Part shown: in pieces, positions 1-5,149 of the stretch | Layout: every line of letters starts with the position of its first letter | Position numbering within the stretch: position 1 is the first letter of the stretch | Origin: Chitinophagaceae bacterium | GTDB taxonomy: Bacteria; Bacteroidota; Bacteroidia; Chitinophagales; Chitinophagaceae | Direction of reading: 5' to 3' | DNA length: 5,149 nt | Assembly (NCBI GenBank): GCA_025455205.1 | Contig: JALOMZ010000176.1 | Location: 1 to 5,149, forward strand | Notes under the pieces: model-generated | The model's database searches: none | Told to the model about the DNA's origin: nothing | The model's input: only the letters and a program-made list of their open reading frames with translations | Made by a program: the position numbers and the translations under genes

Positions 1-608
1 GGATCAACGACTTCGACAACAACGGCATTGCCGATAAGATCTACACGAAGAGCATACAAGGCAAGGATAAACCTGTATTCCTGAAAAGGGAACTGACCGA
101 ACAGGTGCCCTCCCTTAAAAAACAAAACCTCCGGCACCAGGAATTCGCCACCCGTTCGGTGCAGGAACTGGTGCCCCTGTCCAATATGTCGGGCACCATT
201 ACGCTCACGGCCAACACATCCGCCTCCATTGTGGCTTACAGCAATGGCCAGGGGCAGTTTGAGGTGCAGGAGCTGCCGGTGTTCACGCAGTTGTCCAACA
301 TGTGTGCTATTGCCATTGGTGATCTGAATGCCGACGGCCGCAGCGATATCCTTCTGGGCGGCAATCACTTCAGCATGCTGCCCCAGTTCTCCCGCCTGGA
401 TGCCAGCTATGGACAAGTGCTCATGAACCGCGGCAAACGCCGGCTGGAATGGGCAGAACCCGCTGTTTCTGGCTTGTCCATACGCGGGGAAATACGGGAT
501 ATACAGCCCCTGCAAATGAAAACCGGTAAAGGCTGGCTCTATTGCATCAACAATGAAAAGCCGGTGCTCATGATGACCAAACCAACTGCAGCAGCCAGGC
601 CAAAATAG
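1..608 (+). CDS. VCBS/FG-GAP repeat protein, C-terminal fragment (5' end outside window)
   Basis: The reading frame is open from the left edge (first full codon at base 3) to a TAG at 606-608, giving 201 residues. The fragment begins with a calcium-loop motif, DFDNNG, at residues 3-8. A second, canonical loop lies at D107-x-N109-x-D111-G-x-x-D115, followed by LLGGN, typical of FG-GAP/VCBS beta-propeller blades. Between them is a helix-like stretch with LKKQ near residue 38. This order matches the C-terminal part of the large lipoprotein at 1836-5149: DFDNNG, then an E-L...P-x-LKKQ segment, then FA, then the last repeat and an LLNRG/LMNRG motif. The two are therefore paralogues, and the missing 5' part probably encodes a similar protein of about 1,100 residues with a lipoprotein signal; that is inference. 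It is likely extracytoplasmic and its ligand is unknown. The gene converges on the minus-strand gene 33 bp downstream. Confidence 0.9.
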   Translation, partial: INDFDNNGIADKIYTKSIQGKDKPVFLKRELTEQVPSLKKQNLRHQEFATRSVQELVPLSNMSGTITLTANTSASIVAYSNGQGQFEVQELPVFTQLSNMCAIAIGDLNADGRSDILLGGNHFSMLPQFSRLDASYGQVLMNRGKRRLEWAEPAVSGLSIRGEIRDIQPLQMKTGKGWLYCINNEKPVLMMTKPTAAARPK

Positions 609-633
609 CCTGACCACATAGTCTCAATCAGGC
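608..633 (-). terminator. Possible weak terminator hairpin for the minus-strand gene
   Basis: GCCTGA at 608-613 and TCAGGC at 628-633 form a perfect 6-bp inverted repeat with a 14-nt loop in the gap between the convergent genes. Read on the minus strand, the hairpin starts 8 nt after the TGA of the SRPBCC/GyrI-like gene and is followed by TATTTT, as in an intrinsic terminator. On the plus strand no T-run follows, and the left arm begins on the last base of the upstream gene's stop codon. The stem is short and the loop large, so this may be chance. Confidence 0.3.
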
Positions 634-641
634 AATCATCC

Positions 642-1571
642 TCAGAAAATGGGATAGCAGAAGCGCGTTAGCCACTTCGTCGTATCTGCCGTGGCCCGCC
701 GGTCGGTAAGCAATACCTGGTATGGGATGGCCGGTGAAGTAAGGCGATAGTCATTGCGGTATTCTTCAAAATTACGGAACAGCTGCGGCAGGCTGACCGG
801 CCCGGCTTTCACCTCCGCCACCAGCAGATTTCCCCGCACCAGCCGCTTCAGTTCGATGTCCTTAGAAGCGGGTAATACTTTATTGGTGGGGATACCCACC
901 ATTACCTTGAAAGTACTGTCGTCTTCCTGGTTCACATGCAGCATAGGCGGGTTGGTTTCAAGCCCTCCCTGGCCTGCAATATGCGCCCGAACCTTGTCGA
1001 TCAGCAAGTAGATCTCCTCCGTAGACGGATAATGATTCAATTCAGCACGGGTGGCCATCACCACGGTGTCCGTTACCCGCGAATGCACGGGAGCCGAGCC
1101 ATATACTTTCTCCGGATCAGAGAAAAACAGGCTCATGCTGTTGACCAGGCTGGTCATCTGGTCGGCCAGCCTCCTGGCTTTGCTGAAAGCCAGCACCTTG
1201 CTCACCGGGTTGTTGCCCGATGGTACCCGGCAACTCCATTCAAGTCCCGCAGAATCATAATTGATGAAATACGATTCCAGTACAGAAGTGATGGTATCGT
1301 CAGTACCCTGCAGGTCTATCACGGCCGCCGTTGGCGTGGGTGTGGCCCACTGCAGACGGTAATTCACCATTTTAAAGGGACGTTCGCCCTTGTTTTCCCA
1401 GGGCCACCATTGCTGCCACTGGCTACTGTCCACAATCATACGGTATACAGCAGGCTGCGCCGCCGGAAACGTGATGCCATATCCTACCCTGATCTCCGCC
1501 GGAATGAACACCTGTATCCCCGCCAGGATCAGCACAACCAATGCCATGAACAACCATAAAGCCTTCTTCAT
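642..1571 (-). CDS. Membrane-anchored SRPBCC-family protein with C-terminal GyrI-like domain
   Basis: This is a complete 309-residue protein with ATG at 1571-1569 and TGA at 644-642. Residues 1-22 (MKK then a run of A, L, V, I) form an N-terminal membrane anchor or uncleaved signal; there is no lipobox cysteine. Residues ~30-150 resemble an SRPBCC/START-like (polyketide cyclase-type) domain: a short helix with V-D-S-S-Q-W, a WWPWE stretch at 55-59, then alternating beta-strand segments. Residues ~166-308 resemble the GyrI-like/AraC effector-binding fold, ending in the ...FCYPIF tail. In Bacteroidota this combination occurs as stand-alone proteins without a DNA-binding domain. The folds bind small hydrophobic molecules in other proteins, but the ligand here is unknown and no catalytic residues can be assigned. 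The anchor predicts that the soluble part faces the periplasm. The start is supported by the MKK-hydrophobic N-terminus; no Shine-Dalgarno precedes it, as is normal in this phylum. It converges with the gene on its left and diverges from the large lipoprotein gene. Confidence 0.88.
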   Translation of the reverse strand: MKKALWLFMALVVLILAGIQVFIPAEIRVGYGITFPAAQPAVYRMIVDSSQWQQWWPWENKGERPFKMVNYRLQWATPTPTAAVIDLQGTDDTITSVLESYFINYDSAGLEWSCRVPSGNNPVSKVLAFSKARRLADQMTSLVNSMSLFFSDPEKVYGSAPVHSRVTDTVVMATRAELNHYPSTEEIYLLIDKVRAHIAGQGGLETNPPMLHVNQEDDSTFKVMVGIPTNKVLPASKDIELKRLVRGNLLVAEVKAGPVSLPQLFRNFEEYRNDYRLTSPAIPYQVLLTDRRATADTTKWLTRFCYPIF

Positions 1572-1631
1572 AAACGGGAGGAAATTTCAGACGTGCAACA
1601 TAAAAAACTAATATCAAAAACGAGCTGCATT

Positions 1632-1675
1632 TTCCGGCATTAACCAACAGGCAGACACCACAATCGTTGCCGGAA
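1632..1675. repeat. Perfect 8-bp inverted repeat between divergent genes
   Basis: TTCCGGCA at 1632-1639 is exactly the reverse complement of TGCCGGAA at 1668-1675; the spacer is 28 nt. The arms lie about 60-105 bp upstream of the minus-strand start codon and about 160-205 bp upstream of the lipoprotein start. Possible roles are a divided operator for a dimeric regulator or the stem of a structured leader. There is no T-run beside either arm, so a terminator is unlikely. An 8-bp match in a region this size could also be chance. Confidence 0.4.
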
Positions 1676-1760
1676 CCGCAACAGGGAAAGCTATGCTGTT
1701 TGCTGGAGTAAATTCCTCGTGACATTGCACAACAAACGACCAGACATAACGGTTTGCCAT

Positions 1761-1768
1761 TATTTTCG
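1761..1768 (+). promoter_or_regulatory. Candidate -7 promoter element for the lipoprotein gene
   Basis: TATTTTCG matches the Bacteroidota -7 consensus TAnnTTTG at all fixed positions except one (C for the third T). Transcription would begin near 1775, giving a leader of about 60 nt to the ATG at 1836. No TTTG-type -33 element lies at the usual 19-21 nt spacing, so the call rests on the -7 box and its position alone. A start site here would place the alternative ATG at 1779 almost at the 5' end of the message, which favours 1836 as the true start. Confidence 0.35.
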
Positions 1769-1835
1769 TACTTCACCGATGCTGCCCCAATCGTCCATCC
1801 ACTGCTGCCCCCCTTCGGCAAAAACCTTGTTGCCC

Positions 1836-1916
1836 ATGTTGCCTGTGCTGGCTACTCTGAAAGCCAGACATACCTGGCTGGTGCTCATGCTGGGCAGCAT
1901 CCTGTTTGCGGCCTGT
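1836..1916 (+). other. Lipoprotein signal peptide and lipobox
   Basis: Codons 1-27 of the large lipoprotein encode a short N-region with K9, R11 and H12, a hydrophobic core (WLVLMLGSIL) and F-A-A-C, with the lipidated cysteine expected at residue 27 (codon 1914-1916). Phe at -3 is less common than Leu but tolerated. Residues after the cysteine are G-T-A-E-N-E-T, a flexible tether; the acidic residues at +4 and +6 fit loosely with the surface-export signals described for some Bacteroidota lipoproteins, though the motif is not decisive. Confidence 0.7.
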
Positions 1917-4900
1917 GGTACTGCTGAAAATGAAACAGCAACCACCCAGGATGCCTTTTCCTTTACGCTGCGCACTGCCAATCAAACAGGCCTGCATTTT
2001 GCCAACAAACTGGAGCCCACGGCCGCCTTCAACATGTTTACCTACATGTACTTCTACAATGGCGCCGGGGTGGGTGTGGCAGATTTCAACCAGGACAGCC
2101 TGCCGGATATTTTCTTCGCAGGCAACCAGGTGCCCAACAAACTCTTCCTCAACAAGGGACAGCTGCAATTTGAAGACATCACCCAGGCCGCCGGTATCCG
2201 GCACGACAGCGCCTGGAGCACCGGCGTGAGCATTGTGGACATCAACAACGACAACCTCCCGGATATCTATGTATGCCGGGCCAGCCAATACGAAGGCCTC
2301 AAAGGCAAGAACCTGCTGCTGGTATGCCAGGGCATCCGGAACGGCATCCCCATTTTCAAAGATGAAGCCGCCGCCTATGGCATCGACTTCCAGGGCCTGA
2401 GCACCCAGGCCGCCTTCTTTGATTACGACCTCGATGGCGACCTCGACCTCTTCCTCATGAACCATGCCCCCAGCCATGTGGGGCGCTTTGCCGAGCGCAG
2501 CCGCTACCTCAATACCTACGACTCCCTCAGCGGCGACCGCATGTACCGCCGCGATGGCAACCGGTACACCGACGTAACCCGCACCTGTGGTATCCAGAGC
2601 AGCGCCATCAGCTATGGCCTGGGCCTGGCCGTGGGCGACATCAACCTCGACGGCTGGCCGGATATTTATGTAGGCAACGACTTTCACGAAAACGACTACT
2701 GCTACATCAACAACCGCAATGGCACTTTCACCGACCAGGTAGAATTGCGCACCCGCCATACCAGCCAGTTCACCATGGGCGTGGACATAGCTGATGCCAC
2801 CAACGACGGATTTCCCGAGATCGTGTCGATGGACATGCTGCCGGCAGACCATTATATGCAGAAACGCAGCCTGGGCGAAGACAACTACGACATCTTCGAT
2901 ATGAAGCTGCGCTATGGCTACCACCCCTACTTCACGCGCAACAACCTGCAGCTCAACCGCCGCAACCAGTTCTTCAGCGAAACAGGTTATTACAGCGGCA
3001 TCGCTGCCACCGACTGGAGCTGGTCATGCCTCTTTACAGACTTTGATAACGACGGCTGGAAAGACCTCTTCATCAGCAACGGCATACCCAAGCGCCTCAA
3101 CGATATAGACTGGGTCAACTTTATCTCGCAGGAACAGATGCAGCAAAAGCTGAACACCACCGGCCTCACCAAAGAGGATTTTAGAGTGATCGAACAGTTT
3201 CCTGAGATCAAGCTGAGCAACTATTTCTACCGCAACAAAGGGCAGGCTTCGTTTGAAGAAAGAAATGCCGCTGTAAAGAACAACCTGCCCACCTTCAGCA
3301 ATGGCGCGGCTTATGCCGATTTCGACAACGACGGCGACCTGGACCTGGTGGTCAACAATATCGAAGACGAAGCCATGCTCTACGAAAACACGCTGGCAGC
3401 AGCCCAGCGCAATGCTTCCGTCAGCATCCGCTTCAGCGGGCCGCCGCAGAACACGCAAGCCACGGGCGCCCGCCTGCTCCTGTTTGCCGGTCAGGAGATC
3501 CGCAGTTATGAACACTATCCCGTGCATGGCTTTCTCAGCAGCATGCAGGTACCCATGCATGTAGGCATGGCCAACACCCGCGTGGATTCGGCACTGGTGG
3601 TTTGGCCCGACAACAGCTACCAGCGCATACGCCTGCAGGCCGGCACCACGATGCACCTGGCCTGGCAAAAAGGCCTGCCACCCTTTGATCCGGGCCTGAT
3701 AGCCCGCTTTTACCCGCAGCCCGCCTTTGCTGTGGAAGACCTGGCCGCACAAACAGGCCTCAGCTATGAACACACCGAAAACCTGTACCGCGAGTTCAAC
3801 CGCGAGCCGCTGATGCCCCATCTCACCAGTACCGAAGGTCCCGCCCTGGCCGTGGCCGATGTAAATGCCGATGGGCTGGATGATGTGTTCTTTGGCAGTG
3901 CCCGCGATTTCAAAAGCGCCCTCTTCATGCAACAACCCCATGGGCGTTTTATGCAGGTTGTACAACCATCTATTGACGCCGATAGTGTATTTGAAGACGT
4001 GGATGCCCAGTTTGCCGATGTAAACAACGACGGAGCGCCCGACCTGCTGGTGGCCAGCGGGGGAAATGAATTTTACGGAGAGTCGCCTTATTGCCAGCCC
4101 CGCCTCTACCTCAACGATGGCAAAGGACAGTTTCGCCGCCAGCCCGATGCCTTTGCCGGCATTTACTGCGTGGCCGGCACCATAGCCGCCGCCGATTTCG
4201 ACAGAGACGGTTTCACCGATGTTTTTGTTGGCGCACGCGCCGAACCCTTTGCCTACGGCATTACGCCCCGCAGTTACCTGCTGAAGAATGATGGCAGAGG
4301 TCGTTTCACAGACGTTACCGGCCAGGCAGCACCGCAACTGCAACAGGCCGGCCTGGTGAAGCAGGCCCGCTGGCACGACCTCGATGGCGACAGCGATGCC
4401 GACCTGCTGCTCAGCCTATACTGGCAGGCACCGGTAGCATTCATGAATGATAAAGGGAAGCTCATCCGGCAGGAGCTGGTGTCCGGCAACGGGTTCTGGA
4501 ATTTCATGCTGCCCTTCGATGCCAATGGCGATGGGCACATTGACTTACTTGCCGGCAACCTGGGGCAAAACAGCCGTTTCCGGCCCAGCCCCAAAGAACC
4601 CGTAACCATGTATGTGGGCGACTTCGATAACAATGGCCGCAAAGAACAGATCCTTACCTACTACCTCGGCGGAAAGGAAGGCCTCTTTGCCGGTAAAGAA
4701 GAGCTGCAGCGCCAGCTGCCGGGCCTGAAGAAACAATACCTGTATGCCGAAGCTTTCGCCAAGGCAAGGCTGGATGAGATATTCAGCCCTGCACAGTTGT
4801 CGGCAGCAGAAAAACGCACCCTGACGCAGCCCGCCAACGGCTTCCTCATCAACAATGGCAAGGGTGACTTCCGGTTTCAGCCCCTGCCCTGGCTGGCACA

Positions 4901-5149
4901 GCTCAGCAGCTATTTCGACGCCGTGCCCGTGCATGCCAATGCCGACAGCCTGCAGGACCTGCTGCTGGTGGGTAATTTCAACGACAACAATATCCAGCTG
5001 GGCCGGAACGATGCCGACTACGGCATGCTGCTGCTCAACCGGGGCCAGGGAAACTTTGAATGCGCCAGCCTCCATCCCTACGTGCTCATTGGGGAAAGCC
5101 GCCGCGTGCGGGCCATCACGGTGGGGGGCCGCAAAGCATTTGTGATAGC
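1836..5149 (+). CDS. Large VCBS/FG-GAP repeat lipoprotein with ASPIC/UnbV domain (3' end outside window)
   Basis: The frame is open from ATG 1836 to the right edge, 1,104 codons; alignment to the paralogue's tail suggests only about 15-20 residues are missing. Residues 1-26 form a signal peptide (K9, R11, H12, then a hydrophobic core) ending in LFAA-C27, an acceptable lipobox. Next comes the family's N-terminal TGLHF...YFYNGAGVGVADFN region. DxDxDG-type calcium loops begin at D83, D135, D196, D268, D320, D402 and D495. An ASPIC/UnbV domain follows at ~527-608 (GAR, HGFLSS, VVWPD). Further loops begin at D675, D728, D787, D848, D895 and D929, with a degenerate one at H1033. Such repeats form beta-propeller blades; the protein is probably displayed on the outer membrane. 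Homologues in Bacteroidota are often near SusC/SusD-type uptake genes, but none is in this window, and the ligand is unknown. No Shine-Dalgarno is present; an A-rich stretch precedes the start. ATG 1779 would add 19 residues, including CCPPS, before the signal peptide and is less likely; ATG 1887 would remove the basic N-region. The long minus-strand open frames opposite this gene are shadows. Confidence 0.93.
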   Translation, partial: MLPVLATLKARHTWLVLMLGSILFAACGTAENETATTQDAFSFTLRTANQTGLHFANKLEPTAAFNMFTYMYFYNGAGVGVADFNQDSLPDIFFAGNQVPNKLFLNKGQLQFEDITQAAGIRHDSAWSTGVSIVDINNDNLPDIYVCRASQYEGLKGKNLLLVCQGIRNGIPIFKDEAAAYGIDFQGLSTQAAFFDYDLDGDLDLFLMNHAPSHVGRFAERSRYLNTYDSLSGDRMYRRDGNRYTDVTRTCGIQSSAISYGLGLAVGDINLDGWPDIYVGNDFHENDYCYINNRNGTFTDQVELRTRHTSQFTMGVDIADATNDGFPEIVSMDMLPADHYMQKRSLGEDNYDIFDMKLRYGYHPYFTRNNLQLNRRNQFFSETGYYSGIAATDWSWSCLFTDFDNDGWKDLFISNGIPKRLNDIDWVNFISQEQMQQKLNTTGLTKEDFRVIEQFPEIKLSNYFYRNKGQASFEERNAAVKNNLPTFSNGAAYADFDNDGDLDLVVNNIEDEAMLYENTLAAAQRNASVSIRFSGPPQNTQATGARLLLFAGQEIRSYEHYPVHGFLSSMQVPMHVGMANTRVDSALVVWPDNSYQRIRLQAGTTMHLAWQKGLPPFDPGLIARFYPQPAFAVEDLAAQTGLSYEHTENLYREFNREPLMPHLTSTEGPALAVADVNADGLDDVFFGSARDFKSALFMQQPHGRFMQVVQPSIDADSVFEDVDAQFADVNNDGAPDLLVASGGNEFYGESPYCQPRLYLNDGKGQFRRQPDAFAGIYCVAGTIAAADFDRDGFTDVFVGARAEPFAYGITPRSYLLKNDGRGRFTDVTGQAAPQLQQAGLVKQARWHDLDGDSDADLLLSLYWQAPVAFMNDKGKLIRQELVSGNGFWNFMLPFDANGDGHIDLLAGNLGQNSRFRPSPKEPVTMYVGDFDNNGRKEQILTYYLGGKEGLFAGKEELQRQLPGLKKQYLYAEAFAKARLDEIFSPAQLSAAEKRTLTQPANGFLINNGKGDFRFQPLPWLAQLSSYFDAVPVHANADSLQDLLLVGNFNDNNIQLGRNDADYGMLLLNRGQGNFECASLHPYVLIGESRRVRAITVGGRKAFVI
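3414..3659 (+). other. ASPIC/UnbV domain within the large lipoprotein
   Basis: Residues ~527-608 follow the ASPIC/UnbV pattern: a beta strand (SVSIRF), a T-G-A-R-L segment, then S-Y-E-H-Y...H-G-F-L-S-S, V-G-M, D-S-A-L-V-V-W-P-D and a closing L-Q-A-G-T strand. The domain is known from bacterial FG-GAP proteins and animal CRTAC1 (ASPIC); its biochemical role is not established. Here it sits between two groups of calcium-loop repeats and so divides the protein into two lobes. Confidence 0.8.

Larger units (their letters stand above)
1572..1835. other. Divergent intergenic region
   Basis: These 264 bases separate the start codons of the minus-strand SRPBCC/GyrI-like gene and the plus-strand lipoprotein gene, so promoters for both should lie here. 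The half nearest the minus-strand gene is AT-rich. Read on the minus strand, TATGTTGCA at 1602-1594 vaguely resembles a -7 box, but no convincing -33 partner is seen. Also present are an 8-bp inverted repeat (1632-1675) and a better -7-like box for the lipoprotein gene (1761-1768). The lipoprotein frame stays open well upstream of 1836, with an alternative in-frame ATG at 1779. No convincing small gene or RNA was found. Confidence 0.6.

Noticed and set aside
936..1559. Plus-strand open frame of 207 codons
   Set aside because: It is antisense to the SRPBCC/GyrI-like gene, whose product has a plausible membrane anchor and two recognisable folds. The plus-strand product is rich in R, H and P without domain features.
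1423..1821. Minus-strand open frame of 132 codons crossing the intergenic region
   Set aside because: It overlaps the start of the SRPBCC/GyrI-like gene in another frame, has no recognisable motif and would run through the promoter region.
2400..2460. Locally repetitive GACCTCGA-type DNA suggestive of a tandem repeat
   Set aside because: It is explained by the codons of a calcium loop (DYDLDGDLDL) and is not an independent DNA repeat.
1773..2924. Minus-strand open frame of 383 codons
   Set aside because: It lies opposite the lipoprotein gene, and its V/A/G-rich, low-complexity product is what reversing the Asp/Asn/Gly-rich repeat codons would give. The plus-strand frame has clear family motifs throughout.
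3024..4376. Minus-strand open frame of 450 codons
   Set aside because: Same explanation: a codon-bias shadow of the repeat protein. It has no recognisable domain, and the plus strand encodes the UnbV domain and calcium loops across it.
4545..5075. Minus-strand open frame of 176 codons
   Set aside because: It is a shadow of the C-terminal lobe of the lipoprotein, where the plus-strand frame aligns with the left-edge paralogue.

Overview
The window looks like a chromosomal segment from a moderately GC-rich Bacteroidota, probably a Chitinophagaceae-type member; the genus cannot be told from this sequence alone. The reasons are a large lipoprotein of the FG-GAP/VCBS plus ASPIC/UnbV type that is abundant in that phylum, the absence of Shine-Dalgarno sequences before the genes, and a -7 box resembling the Bacteroidota TAnnTTTG consensus.

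There are three protein genes. Positions 1-608 (+) hold the last 201 codons of a VCBS/FG-GAP repeat protein whose 5' part lies outside the window. Positions 642-1571 (-) hold a complete 309-residue protein with an N-terminal membrane anchor, an SRPBCC/START-like domain and a C-terminal GyrI-like (AraC effector-binding) domain; it converges on the first gene with a 33-bp gap. Positions 1836-5149 (+) hold most of a very large lipoprotein (1,104 codons seen, running off the right edge) with two sets of DxDxDG calcium-binding repeats on either side of an ASPIC/UnbV domain. It is transcribed divergently from the GyrI-like gene across a 264-bp intergenic region containing a perfect 8-bp inverted repeat and a candidate promoter.

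The first and third genes are visibly paralogous: the fragment at the left edge aligns with the C-terminal end of the large lipoprotein. The layout is therefore two family members in the same orientation with an unrelated gene inserted in the opposite orientation between them. The lipoproteins are expected at the cell surface or in the periplasm as beta-propeller scaffolds or binding proteins; their ligand is unknown. Nothing in the sequence links the SRPBCC/GyrI-like protein functionally to them.

I saw no RNA gene, mobile element, CRISPR array or clear novel system. The most interesting points are the apparent 7 + 7 repeat layout around the UnbV domain, the degenerate last repeat, and the paralogous pair itself.
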